Origin: Burkholderia sp052045245
GTDB taxonomy: Bacteria; Pseudomonadota; Gammaproteobacteria; Burkholderiales; Burkholderiaceae
DNA: 64,000 bases
Assembly: GCF_052045245.1 (NCBI RefSeq)
Contig: NZ_JBQEON010000029.1
Location: 45,729-109,728, forward strand
Direction of reading: 5' to 3'
A program made the position numbers and the translations under genes. The notes under the pieces were generated by a model. That model saw nothing but the letters and a program-made list of their open reading frames with translations, was not told where the DNA came from and made no database searches. Shown here in pieces: positions 43,430-52,867 of this stretch (position 1 is its first letter; every line of letters starts with the position of its first letter).

Positions 43430-45967
43430 TCAGTCGCGCGCCCGATCGAGCTTCGGCGCCAGCATCGACTGCACGCCGCGCGCCGCGCCCTTCCACATCC
43501 GTACATAACCGTCCACGCCGACGCGCAGCACTTTCCTGAGCCCGCGCAGCGGCGTGTCGGTGCGCGTCCCCGCATGCCAGTCGAGCCACGCGTCCGCGCG
43601 GCCGAACGTGCACTGCACGAGCTGGCGCTCCTGCTCGAGCGTCAGCGCGTCGAAGCTCACGCCGACGTGGGTCGGCGTCACGCGGCTCACGCGCACCGGG
43701 AACGGGAACGCCCGGTCGCCGCGCGTCACGCACACCGTCAGCGTATCGCCGACCGCGAGCGGCAATCCCGGCACCGCTTCGAGACCGAGGCCGCCGGTCG
43801 AGTAGTCGCTCGTGAAGCAGGCGGCCGTCGAGCCGTCGACGAGCAGCAGCGTCGCCGGCACGCGCATCGCGATCCGGTGCGTGACACGCACCTGCTTGGT
43901 CTCGCGCGCCACCGCCAGCGCCGCGCCGAGCATCGCGAGGTTGTAGACGGTCCAGCCGAGCGTGATCAGGATCGTCGACGCCTCGTCGCCCTGCTCGGCC
44001 ACGAGCCGCCAGACGCCGGCGACGATCGCGAGCACGTTCAGCGCGAACAGCACGAGGTACGGCTTCGACGTCGACCAGTCGACGTAGCCTTCGTCGATCT
44101 TGCCGCCCTTGTCGGTCACGTTGAACTTGCCGTGCCGCGGGCTGAAGAACGCGACGGTGGTCGGCAGCGCGATGTACCACGCGAGCACCGACTCGTAGAC
44201 CTCGGCCCAGAACGAATGGCGGTAGCGCCCCTGCATCCGCGAGTTCGCGACGTTCGCGAGCACCAGGTACGGAATCACGTAGCTCGCGAGCGCGAGCGAC
44301 GAGGCGTTGATGAAGTACAGGTGAAAGAACAGGTACGCGAGCGGAATCGTCAGGAACACGAGCCGCGGGATCCCGTAGAAGAAATGCAGCATCGCGTTGC
44401 CGTAGCAGATCCGCTGGATGAAGCCGAGCCCGCGGCCGAGGAACGGATTGTCGATGCGGAAGATCTGCGCCATCCCGCGCGCCCAGCGCGTGCGCTGCTT
44501 CACGTGGCCGGCCAGGCTTTCGGTCGCGAGCCCGGCCGCCTGCACGGTCGGCAGGTACGCCGACGTGTAGCCGCGGCGATGCAGCTTGAGCGCGGTGTGC
44601 GCGTCCTCGGTCACGGTCTCGACCGCGACGCCGCCCACCTCCTCCAGCGCGCTGCGCTTGAGCACCGCGCACGATCCGCAGAAGAACGTCGCGTTCCACA
44701 GGTCGTTGCCCGACTGCACGAGCCCGTAGAACAGGTTGCCCTCGTTCGGAATCTCGCGGAACGTGCCGAGGTTGCGCTCGAACGGATCGGGCGAGAAGAA
44801 ATGATGCGGCGTCTGCACCAGCGCGCATTTCGGGTCGCGCAGGAACACGCCCATCGTGGTCTGCAGGAACGAGCGCGTCGGCACGTGATCGCAGTCGAAG
44901 ATCGCGATGTATTCGCCGTGCGTCTTCGGCAGCGCGCGGTTGATGTTGCCGGCCTTCGCGTGGCGGTTGTCGTCGCGCGTCAGGTAGCCGATGCCGGCCT
45001 CGCGCGCGAACGCCTCGAACTCGGGGCGCCGGCCGTCGTCGAGCAGATAGACGCGCAGCTTGTCGGTCGGCCAGTCGATGCTCTGCGACGCGAACACGGT
45101 CGGCTTCACGACCGACAGCGGCTCGTTGTAGGTCGGGATGTAGAGGTCGACGCTCGGCCAGCTGTCGGGATCCTCGGGCAGCGGCACGATCGGCCGGTCG
45201 AGCGGCCACGCGGTCTGCACGAAGCCGAGCAGCAGGATCATCCACGTATAGGCTTCGGCGCCGTACAGCAGATAGCCGGCGACTGCCTCGACGGGGCTGC
45301 GGAAATCGAGCGTCTGGGTCGTGCGCCACCACACATAGCGCACCGCCGCGAGCAGCGCGAGCGACGCGAGCGCGAGGGTCGGCAGATGGCCCGGCAGGCG
45401 TCGCAGCGCGAGCGCCAGCACCGCGACGATCGCGAAGAACGCGAACTGCGCGCCGGGCATCAGCGGCGACATCCCGGCCGCGGCCCACATCAGCGCGCCG
45501 ACGATCAGCAGCAGCGGCGCGAGCCAGCGATGCCGGCCGACGCCGTGCGCGCGCGCGTCGAGCCAGCCACCCCAGCGCGCCCACGGCAGACGCTCGAGCT
45601 GCGCGTTGACGCGGGCGCCGAGCGCGCGCACCGCGACGTAGACCGGTACGACGAACGTGTCGAACCATGCAAGCGGATCGCGCGCGGGCTGGCCGTCGGG
45701 CGCGCGCGGCGCACGCACGATCGAACGCCACAGCCATTCGCGCGGGCTCAGCGGCTGCAGCACGCCCCACTGCCGCGCGAGCCGTAGAAATGCCATGCGC
45801 GCCCCGTTGCGGACGAAGTCGGGCCGGCCTTGCGGCGGCGCATGGAAGAACAGCCGCACGAGCCAGTCGAGCAGCGTGCGTTGCGCCGGCAGCCCGATCC
45901 CGCGCGCGCACCAGTCGATCACGCGGCGGCGCGCGGCCCGGCAACGCGACGCGAACGCGGCCTTCAT
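43430..45967 (-). CDS. bcsA: Cellulose synthase catalytic subunit (c-di-GMP activated)
   Basis: 845 residues. N-terminal and internal membrane spans surround a GT2 domain with YNEPL near residue 280, DDG 310-312, DCD 358-360, FFCGS near 430, TED 453-455 and QRTRW 491-495. The C-terminal PilZ domain keeps RxxxR (Arg698, Arg702) and DYSTGG (721-726), so c-di-GMP binding is expected. Polymerises UDP-glucose into cellulose and exports it through the membrane. ATG 45967 overlaps the bcsQ stop (ATGA); the longer ORF start is not supported. Confidence 0.95.
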   Translation of the reverse strand: MKAAFASRCRAARRRVIDWCARGIGLPAQRTLLDWLVRLFFHAPPQGRPDFVRNGARMAFLRLARQWGVLQPLSPREWLWRSIVRAPRAPDGQPARDPLAWFDTFVVPVYVAVRALGARVNAQLERLPWARWGGWLDARAHGVGRHRWLAPLLLIVGALMWAAAGMSPLMPGAQFAFFAIVAVLALALRRLPGHLPTLALASLALLAAVRYVWWRTTQTLDFRSPVEAVAGYLLYGAEAYTWMILLLGFVQTAWPLDRPIVPLPEDPDSWPSVDLYIPTYNEPLSVVKPTVFASQSIDWPTDKLRVYLLDDGRRPEFEAFAREAGIGYLTRDDNRHAKAGNINRALPKTHGEYIAIFDCDHVPTRSFLQTTMGVFLRDPKCALVQTPHHFFSPDPFERNLGTFREIPNEGNLFYGLVQSGNDLWNATFFCGSCAVLKRSALEEVGGVAVETVTEDAHTALKLHRRGYTSAYLPTVQAAGLATESLAGHVKQRTRWARGMAQIFRIDNPFLGRGLGFIQRICYGNAMLHFFYGIPRLVFLTIPLAYLFFHLYFINASSLALASYVIPYLVLANVANSRMQGRYRHSFWAEVYESVLAWYIALPTTVAFFSPRHGKFNVTDKGGKIDEGYVDWSTSKPYLVLFALNVLAIVAGVWRLVAEQGDEASTILITLGWTVYNLAMLGAALAVARETKQVRVTHRIAMRVPATLLLVDGSTAACFTSDYSTGGLGLEAVPGLPLAVGDTLTVCVTRGDRAFPFPVRVSRVTPTHVGVSFDALTLEQERQLVQCTFGRADAWLDWHAGTRTDTPLRGLRKVLRVGVDGYVRMWKGAARGVQSMLAPKLDRARD

Positions 45968-46752
45968 CGCGCGGCTCCCGCGCGCCCGGCCGCGGCCGCC
46001 GCGAGCCACGCATCGACCCAGTTCGCCACGCCGTTCAGGTCATGCGACGCCTGTGAATACGGCGCGTCGTCGAAGATCCAGCTGCCGCGCGCGAGCGTTT
46101 CGGGCACGGCCGCGTCGACGTGGATCCGCTGCTCGAGCAGCGACGCCGGCCCCACGACGGCGCGCAGCATGCCGAGCGCGTCGCGCTGCATGTCGCGCGC
46201 CGGATTCAGCCGGTTCACGACGATCTGCAGGTCGCCGCCGCCGGCGCGCAGCGCGTCGAGACGCGCGGCGACGGTCGCGCACGCGGCCGGTTCGGGCGGC
46301 ACGACGACGAGCGTCAGGTCGGCGCGGCGAATCGCCTGCTCGGCCTGCGGCGACGGATAGCGCGCGGTGTCGATCAGCACGGCGCCGTCGGCCGGCAGCG
46401 CGATCTCGTCGAGCGCGCGCGACAACCAGGCCGGATCGGCGGCGAGCCGTGCGTCGCACGCGGCGGCGCCGGCCGCATCGACCTGCCCGTACGGGACGAA
46501 CAGCACGCCGTCGGCACTGCGCCACGTATGCGTGTGCCACGGCGTGGCATCGCGCTGGTCATCGAGCAGGCTGTGCGCGAGCCCGTGCTCGGCGAGCGTA
46601 TCGAGGCCGAGCGTCGCGCCCATCAGGTTCTGCGCGTCGAACTCGACCGCGACGACCGGCCGCCCGCGCCGTGCGAGCAGCACCGCGAGCGCGGCGGTGA
46701 GCGTCGTGCGGCCCGCGCCGCCCGTCGTCGACGTGATGGCGATCGTCTTCAT
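45964..46752 (-). CDS. bcsQ: Cellulose biosynthesis protein BcsQ (MinD/ParA-like)
   Basis: 262 residues from ATG 46752. The MinD/ParA deviant Walker A reads T10-GGAGRTT-17, with Thr and Arg replacing both Lys of KGGxGKT. E. coli BcsQ also has an altered form (RGGVGTTT), so a degenerate P-loop is a family trait. Later elements (VLIDTARYPSPQAEQAI, VVVPPEPAACATVA) fit the family. It localises the synthase at the pole and works with BcsR. Overlaps bcsA and the BcsF-like gene by four bases each. Confidence 0.87.
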   Translation of the reverse strand: MKTIAITSTTGGAGRTTLTAALAVLLARRGRPVVAVEFDAQNLMGATLGLDTLAEHGLAHSLLDDQRDATPWHTHTWRSADGVLFVPYGQVDAAGAAACDARLAADPAWLSRALDEIALPADGAVLIDTARYPSPQAEQAIRRADLTLVVVPPEPAACATVAARLDALRAGGGDLQIVVNRLNPARDMQRDALGMLRAVVGPASLLEQRIHVDAAVPETLARGSWIFDDAPYSQASHDLNGVANWVDAWLAAAAAGRAGAAR

Positions 46753-46958
46753 CGCGGCGCCTCGCCGGTGCGTGCGGCCTCGGGCAGCAAGCGCCCGCGC
46801 AGTGCGACCGGCACCAGCTCGCACGGCACCGCGTCGCGCCGGTGCAGCCCGCGCGGCGCCTGAAAGCCGCGGCCGATGCCCAGGTGCTGCGCGACGATCC
46901 ACACCGGCACCGCGATCGCGATGCCGACGATGAAACCGATGACGAGTTCGGCGATCAT
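46749..46958 (-). CDS. bcsF: BcsF-like small membrane protein
   Basis: 69 residues: one hydrophobic N-terminal span (MIAELVIGFIVGIAIAVPVWI) and a basic C-terminal part (FQAPRGLHRRDAVPCELVPV), the architecture of BcsF, which in E. coli recruits BcsE and BcsG. Similarity is by shape and operon position, not strong sequence. Overlaps bcsE and bcsQ by four bases (ATGA at both ends). Confidence 0.6.
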   Translation of the reverse strand: MIAELVIGFIVGIAIAVPVWIVAQHLGIGRGFQAPRGLHRRDAVPCELVPVALRGRLLPEAARTGEAPR

Positions 46959-48925
46959 GCGCCCTCCTGCTTGCGCAACGGCATCGCGCTGCGGATGGCG
47001 CCGCGCGCATGCGCGGCGGGAACGACGGGAATCGGCGCCGGCGCGGCGTCGGCCGGCGCGACGCCGTCGGCGTGTGCGGGCGGCCGTGGCGCATCGGCAT
47101 GCCCGTGGGTCACGGTGGCCGGTGCGCTTGCGGCGCCCGGCTCGGCAAGCGCCGCGACATCCACCGCACCGCCGGCCGGTGCGCGCGCCGCACCCGTCTG
47201 CCGTGCGGTCGCGAACAGGTCGCTGTAATCGGCGATCGGCGCACGCCGGTTCTCGGCCTTCAGCCCATCGAGCTCCGTATCGATGCTGCCCTGCCCGAGA
47301 CACACGACGCGATCGGACAGCGTATCGACCGGCACGTCGAAGATCCGCGCGAGCGCATCGTCGGCATCGGCCGGCTCGCATGCGAACAGGAACACGTACA
47401 GGTGGCCGGCATCGGCCGTCACCACGTCGCCCGAGCGACGCGGCCGGCAGTGCCGCAGCGCATCGACGTGCGACACGCCCGGCAGCAGCGCGATCTTCGC
47501 GAGCGTGTGCGGCAGCGCGAGCACGGCGCCGCGATCGAGCACCGCGCGAATCCGCAGGCAGAACGCGCCGACCGGCAGGTAGCCGAGCACCGAATCGCCG
47601 AGCGCGGCCGCGAGCGCCGCGCGATAGTCGGATGCGACGGGCCGCGCATAGAGCTGGCCGCGCAGCGCGTTCACGGCGGCCTGCATCCGCGACACCGGCA
47701 GGTCGCGTGCGACGACGCGATTCGCGCCGACGCTCAGCACCAGCATCTCGAACTGCTGGCGCAGCACCTCGCCACGCTCGACGACGGCGATCTTCAGCGC
47801 GCCGCCGCACTGCCGGCGCAGCGCGTGGACCGCCGCGCACAGCGCCTCGAGCTGCGCGCGCGAGCGGAACGCCAGCACCGCGGTCGCGGCCTGCGCATGC
47901 GTGCACGCGGCAACGACCGCCGCGTTGTCGTCGACGATTTCCCAGCCGGCGGGCACGCGGGCGCCTTCCTCGAGCACCGCGCGGCTGACGACGACGCGAT
48001 CCTCGTCGGTCGCGAGCTTCATCCGGCGCGCGGGTTCGGTCGCGCCGCCGTCGACGATCGCCGCGAGCCGGCCGCCGGGCGAGAAGCGCAGCGGCCGCAC
48101 TTCGCCGGCCGCGAGCGTGTCGCCCGCGCGCCAGAAATCGACGACCCACAGCAGCTCGCCGTGCGTGCGCTGCAACTGCGCGACGCCGGCGCACACGCCG
48201 TGAAAGCCGGCGCGCGGCGCGCGATCGGCATCGCGCACGAACGGCGGATCGTCGGTGCGCAGGTCGGTACCGGCGCGGGCGACTTCAGGATCGAGCAGCA
48301 GCACCAGCGCGATCCGGCGCGTGCGGCACCAGTCGACGAGCGCATGCCCTTCTTCCGCGAGCGCGACCGGGTCGTCCCAGCTGAACCAGCGCTGCGCGCC
48401 TTCGATGAAATACACCGAACGCGCACGAAAGCCGTAGCGCTTCATCGCGCGCAGGCCGCCCGTGAGCCGCGCGAACGCACCGGGCGCCGCGCGGTGCGGC
48501 GCATCGGGCGGCGGCGCGGCATCGCCGCCGGCCGCAGCCGCAGCCGTTGCCGGCGGCATCGCCAGCACGTTCAGGTTGCGCGGCCAGCCGGCCGGCTGGG
48601 CGCCGTCGGCGAAGCCGCGCGTCTGCATCTGTGCGGCAACGCGCGCCGCGTCGCGCGACAGCACGACCGTCACGTCGCGCGTGCGCGACTGGCGCGCGCT
48701 TTCCCAGACGAGCGCATCGCATGCCGGCGTGCCCGTGGCCGCATAGACGGCGTACAGGCCGCCCGCTTCCAGTTGCGTCCACGTATCGGGCAGCCCGTCG
48801 ATCGCGAGCCGGCTCAGCGCGCCGGCGCGGCCGCCGGCCGGACCCGTGCGCAGCAGCGCGCGCAGGCGGCCCAGCAGGCCGGCGGCGCCGAGCGCGGGAC
48901 GGGTGGCGTCGAGTTCCGTATTCAC
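46955..48925 (-). CDS. bcsE: c-di-GMP-binding cellulose regulator BcsE
   Basis: 656 residues. N-terminal ~450 residues are a RecA-like, degenerate NTPase domain. Residues about 340-570 are a degenerate GGDEF-like domain with an intact I-site RSGD at 497-500, the c-di-GMP receiver (E. coli has RxxD). The last ~85 residues are Ala/Pro-rich and probably disordered. It relays c-di-GMP to boost synthase output. Starts nine bases after the bcsC stop. Located between bcsC and bcsQ here, unlike the divergent bcsEFG of E. coli. Confidence 0.85.
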   Translation of the reverse strand: MNTELDATRPALGAAGLLGRLRALLRTGPAGGRAGALSRLAIDGLPDTWTQLEAGGLYAVYAATGTPACDALVWESARQSRTRDVTVVLSRDAARVAAQMQTRGFADGAQPAGWPRNLNVLAMPPATAAAAAGGDAAPPPDAPHRAAPGAFARLTGGLRAMKRYGFRARSVYFIEGAQRWFSWDDPVALAEEGHALVDWCRTRRIALVLLLDPEVARAGTDLRTDDPPFVRDADRAPRAGFHGVCAGVAQLQRTHGELLWVVDFWRAGDTLAAGEVRPLRFSPGGRLAAIVDGGATEPARRMKLATDEDRVVVSRAVLEEGARVPAGWEIVDDNAAVVAACTHAQAATAVLAFRSRAQLEALCAAVHALRRQCGGALKIAVVERGEVLRQQFEMLVLSVGANRVVARDLPVSRMQAAVNALRGQLYARPVASDYRAALAAALGDSVLGYLPVGAFCLRIRAVLDRGAVLALPHTLAKIALLPGVSHVDALRHCRPRRSGDVVTADAGHLYVFLFACEPADADDALARIFDVPVDTLSDRVVCLGQGSIDTELDGLKAENRRAPIADYSDLFATARQTGAARAPAGGAVDVAALAEPGAASAPATVTHGHADAPRPPAHADGVAPADAAPAPIPVVPAAHARGAIRSAMPLRKQEGA

Positions 48926-48934
48926 GCGTTTCCC

Positions 48935-51900
48935 CTAGTAATCCGAATAAAGCCGCACCGGCGTCGGCGTGACGAGCCAGCTGCGCGCCGCGCGCGCGTC
49001 GAACGCATAGCGCAGGTAGACGAGCGCCGAACTCGGCGCATAGTCGTGCGACCGGTCGACGTGCAGTTGCGCGCCGACGCTCAGGTGCGGATTCACGCGA
49101 TACTCGACGATGCCGTTCACGCCGTACGAGAACGACACGCCGGCCGTCGAACTGCCCGCGTAGACGAGCCCGGCCGCTTCCTGTGCGGCGCGCTGGTTCG
49201 CGAAGGTCGGATAGAACAGCGAGTCCTTCTCGTAGCTGTTCGAGATCCCGGCCGTGACGGTCAGGTCCCACGACAGCGCGTCGCGGCGCCCCGCCCATTC
49301 GATCGGCACGCCGAGCGACAGGTAACGCTGCGGGCTGTAGTAGCCGCCCTGCCCGTACGTGAAGTAGCGCAGGTTCTGCGCGTAGTGCCACGCATTGCCG
49401 ACGAGCCCGGTGCTGACCTTCATCGTCGCGCGTTCGTACACGGGCACCGTGAAGCCCGAGCGCAACGTGACTTCCGCGTTGCGCTCGACGTTGCGGCCCG
49501 ACAGCACGCCCGCGCCGAGTTCGGCGAACAGGTTCACGCGGCCGACGTCGACCGCCGCGCGCAGGTTCACGCCATCGCGGCGCACGCCGCCCCATACCGC
49601 CCCCGTCCACGGATCGCGCATCCCCGCATACGACAGCACGCTGCTCGTTTCCGGCCGGCGCGACGCGTTCACGGTGAAGCTCGCCGGCCCCGCGTCGAAG
49701 CGATAGCGCACGCCGCCGACCAGGTAATGCACGGGGAAGCCGAGCGGCGATGTGCCGAGATCGACGCGCCATGCATCCGTGCGATACCCGGCGCCGAGCG
49801 CGACACCCGTCATCGGCTGGTGCAGGTCGCCCTGCGGATGCGCGATCAATGCCGCGGCCGACGGATTCGGTGCGAACGGCGCAGGCAGCCCGATCGGCGT
49901 GTTGAGCGCCGCATAGGTGCCGAACGTTTTCAGCGAATACGCGTTCGGGTCGCTCGTATCGAGCGTGCCGGCGTCCAGATGCACGGTGTCGAGCTGCAGG
50001 AACGCGTGCCCGTCATAGCGCACCGGCATCTGCATGTAGATCGGCACCTGTTGCGCGCGGTATGCGGAAACCCCTTCGTCGCCCGACTTGTACGCGGGCA
50101 GCCAGCCGATCTCGATCTCCGGGTCGCGCCGCTGTTCGAGATCCGCGAAGGCGGCCTGTGCCGGCGTGCGGCCGTCGCGGCCCGGGCTCACGCCGCTCGT
50201 GCGCTCCTGCGACCGCGACAGCCGGTACAGCGACGCGGCATCGTCGTAGCGCCCCTGCGCCTCGGCCACGCGGCCGGCCGCGACCGTCACGTCGGCACGC
50301 GCCGGATACGCGGCCTGCAGCGGGTCGACCACCTGCGCGGCTTCGTCCGGGCGGCGCAGCGCGTTCAGGCGGCGCACGACCGACAATCGCGTATCGACGG
50401 CGTCGTCCGGCGTGCGCGCGAGCACGGCCTGCACGCGTGCGAGTGCCGCCGCGCGATGGCCGCTGTCCTCGTCGATCCGGGCCAGCGCGAGCTGCGCGTC
50501 GGCGTCGTCCGGCGTGCGCGCGACGACCGGCGCGAGCGCGTCGCGCGCCGCGTCGTAGTGCCCTTGCGCGCGTTCGAGATCGGCCCGTTCGAGTGCGTAG
50601 CGCGGGTCCGCGCGGCCGGCCGGGCTCGCGCGATCGAGCAGCGTGCGAGCCCGCGCGTCATCCTGCCGCGCGATCGCGTCGTCCGTCTGCCGCAGCACGA
50701 GCCGCAGCGACTGGTCCTCGATGCGGGCGGTCTGGGCCGGCGTCAGCGCCGGTTCGCGGCGCAGCGTGTCGAGCCACGCAGCGAGCGCGTCGTCGCGCCC
50801 CGCGCTGCCGAGCAGGTCGCCGTAGCGCAGCCGCACGTCGGTGTCGGCGTCGTGCGGGTGCGCTGCGATCCAGTCGCGCAGCGGCGCGAGCCCGCGCTCG
50901 GGTTCGCCCGCGTCGATCCACTGCGCGCCGGTTGCGGCCAGCATGTCGGGATCGTCCGGCGCGCTCGCCTGTGCATGCGCGAGCGACGCTTCGAAGGCCG
51001 CGCGATCGCCGCGGCCGAGCGCGCCGCGCGCGTCGATCAGCGCGCGCTCCGCGTCGAGCTTGGGGGCCAGCGCGCGCATGCCGTCCGAACGATGCGCATC
51101 GTCGACACCCGCGAGCACGGCCTGCGCGCCGGCGACGTCGTCGACCGAATTGCGATACAGCGCGCTCGCGTAGCGCATCTCGGGCGTATCGCTCAGTGCG
51201 AGCCCTTCATCCATCACCGTGCGGCCGAATTGCGGCAGGCCCATGTCGCGATACAGCCGCGCGAGCGCGAAACGCGTCCACGGCGCATCGGGCGCCGCGC
51301 GCACGGCCGCTTCGTAGCGTTGCGCGGCTGGCCCGCGTTCGCCCTTGTCCGCGAGCGCGCGCGCCTGGCTCGCGAGCAGGTCGGCGCGCAGGCCATTGAG
51401 CGTGCGGCGGTCGTCGCGGCCCGTCACGCGCCCTTGCAGCGCGTCGAGCAGCGGGCCGATGCGGCCCGCGCGGCCGGTGTTTTCGTACAGCAGCGCCGTG
51501 TCGCGCACGGCCGACAGGTTCGGCGAACGCGCGGCCAGCAAGCCGCGCAGCAACGGCTCCGCGCGCGCCCAGTCGCGCTGCGCGAGCAGCGCATCGGCGA
51601 GTTGCAGCGTCGCGTCCGGGCTGTCGGGCTGCATCGCGAGCGCGGCACGCGCCGCGCGCTCGGCCTCCTGCGGCCGCCCGGCCGACGCCGCCGCGCGGCC
51701 TTGCGCGAGCAGCCCCCAGAACTGCGCGGTGCGCGCAAGGCCCTGCCACTTGCCGCGCTGGTCGGTCGACACGGCCGCGGCGCGCGTGAACAGCGCACGC
51801 GCTTCGTCATGCCGGCCTTCGCGCAGGCGCAGCAGGCCGAGTCCGCCGAGCGCGTCGGCATCGTCGGCGCGTGCCCGCGCGGCGCGTGCGAGCAACGGAT

Positions 51901-52867
51901 CGGCGCCGGCCAGGTCGCCGCGCGCGAGCGCCTGCAAGCCGCGCTGCTGCGCGATGTAATCGGGATCGCGTTCGAGCCGGCGCTGCGCGTCGCGCTGCCG
52001 GTCGAGTTCGGCGACGCGATCGCGGAATTCGGTGTCGTCCGGCACGAGCGCGAGATACGCATGCAGCGCGTCGAGATACGCGGGGTCGCTGCCGGCGGAC
52101 TGCAGCACGCGCCGCCACACGGCCATCGCTTCCGTATGGTCGGTGTCGGCCCGCTGCGCGAGCGACCACGCGATCCGGTTCGCGTCCGCGCGCGTGTCGG
52201 CGCGCTGATTCAGGAGCCGCGCGAGCGCCAGCGCCGCGCTCGTATCCTGCGGATCGGCCGCGATCGCGCGGCGCAACGCGGCGATCGCCGGTTCCCGGCC
52301 GCCCGGCGCATTCGCGACGATCTGGTAGTACTCGGCGCCGAGCGCACCGGACGGCGCGCCGTTCGGAAACAGCGCGACGATCCGCCGGGCCGCTTCGTCG
52401 GCGTGACCGCTGCGCGCGAGCAGCCGGATCTGCGCCATCTCGCCGCGTCCGCTCGTCGCGACGCGGTATTCGTCGGCCGCGCGGTGCGTGTCGGGCGACG
52501 CGGGCGCGCGGGCCTGCAGGCGGGCCAGCGCGGCCTGCGCGCCTTGCGCGTCGCCGAGCCGCAGCAGCACGCGCAGCTGTTCGGCGAGCAGTTCGGGATC
52601 GTCCGGCGCGATCAAGAGCCCCTTGCGCAACGCGTCGCGCGCAAGGTCGTCGCGATGCTTCGCGCCCCACATGCGGGCGGTCGCGAGCTGGCGCCGTGCG
52701 TCGGACAGATCGGCCGTGGCCGGCACCGCGGCCGATGTGGCCTTCGGCGCGACGGCTTTCGGCAGCGCGGGCGCCGCCACGGCGACGGCGGCCGCAGCCG
52801 GCGCCGCCGCACAGACCGACGACGCGAGCCACGCGAACCCCGCGACGCGCGGCGCGCTACGTTTCAT
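48935..52867 (-). CDS. bcsC: Cellulose export outer-membrane protein BcsC
   Basis: 1310 residues. A signal peptide (MKRSAPRVAGFAWLASSVCA) leads into some 900 residues of TPR helices (e.g. AAVSTDQRGKWQGLARTAQF near 370), then a C-terminal ~350-residue beta-barrel export pore ending RSWLVTPTPVRLYSDY. It guides glucan across the periplasm and outer membrane. ATG 52867 overlaps the bcsZ stop as ATGA; an ATG four codons earlier (52879) is also possible. The frame continues upstream antisense-style into bcsZ and should not be used. Confidence 0.92.
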   Translation of the reverse strand: MKRSAPRVAGFAWLASSVCAAAPAAAAVAVAAPALPKAVAPKATSAAVPATADLSDARRQLATARMWGAKHRDDLARDALRKGLLIAPDDPELLAEQLRVLLRLGDAQGAQAALARLQARAPASPDTHRAADEYRVATSGRGEMAQIRLLARSGHADEAARRIVALFPNGAPSGALGAEYYQIVANAPGGREPAIAALRRAIAADPQDTSAALALARLLNQRADTRADANRIAWSLAQRADTDHTEAMAVWRRVLQSAGSDPAYLDALHAYLALVPDDTEFRDRVAELDRQRDAQRRLERDPDYIAQQRGLQALARGDLAGADPLLARAARARADDADALGGLGLLRLREGRHDEARALFTRAAAVSTDQRGKWQGLARTAQFWGLLAQGRAAASAGRPQEAERAARAALAMQPDSPDATLQLADALLAQRDWARAEPLLRGLLAARSPNLSAVRDTALLYENTGRAGRIGPLLDALQGRVTGRDDRRTLNGLRADLLASQARALADKGERGPAAQRYEAAVRAAPDAPWTRFALARLYRDMGLPQFGRTVMDEGLALSDTPEMRYASALYRNSVDDVAGAQAVLAGVDDAHRSDGMRALAPKLDAERALIDARGALGRGDRAAFEASLAHAQASAPDDPDMLAATGAQWIDAGEPERGLAPLRDWIAAHPHDADTDVRLRYGDLLGSAGRDDALAAWLDTLRREPALTPAQTARIEDQSLRLVLRQTDDAIARQDDARARTLLDRASPAGRADPRYALERADLERAQGHYDAARDALAPVVARTPDDADAQLALARIDEDSGHRAAALARVQAVLARTPDDAVDTRLSVVRRLNALRRPDEAAQVVDPLQAAYPARADVTVAAGRVAEAQGRYDDAASLYRLSRSQERTSGVSPGRDGRTPAQAAFADLEQRRDPEIEIGWLPAYKSGDEGVSAYRAQQVPIYMQMPVRYDGHAFLQLDTVHLDAGTLDTSDPNAYSLKTFGTYAALNTPIGLPAPFAPNPSAAALIAHPQGDLHQPMTGVALGAGYRTDAWRVDLGTSPLGFPVHYLVGGVRYRFDAGPASFTVNASRRPETSSVLSYAGMRDPWTGAVWGGVRRDGVNLRAAVDVGRVNLFAELGAGVLSGRNVERNAEVTLRSGFTVPVYERATMKVSTGLVGNAWHYAQNLRYFTYGQGGYYSPQRYLSLGVPIEWAGRRDALSWDLTVTAGISNSYEKDSLFYPTFANQRAAQEAAGLVYAGSSTAGVSFSYGVNGIVEYRVNPHLSVGAQLHVDRSHDYAPSSALVYLRYAFDARAARSWLVTPTPVRLYSDY

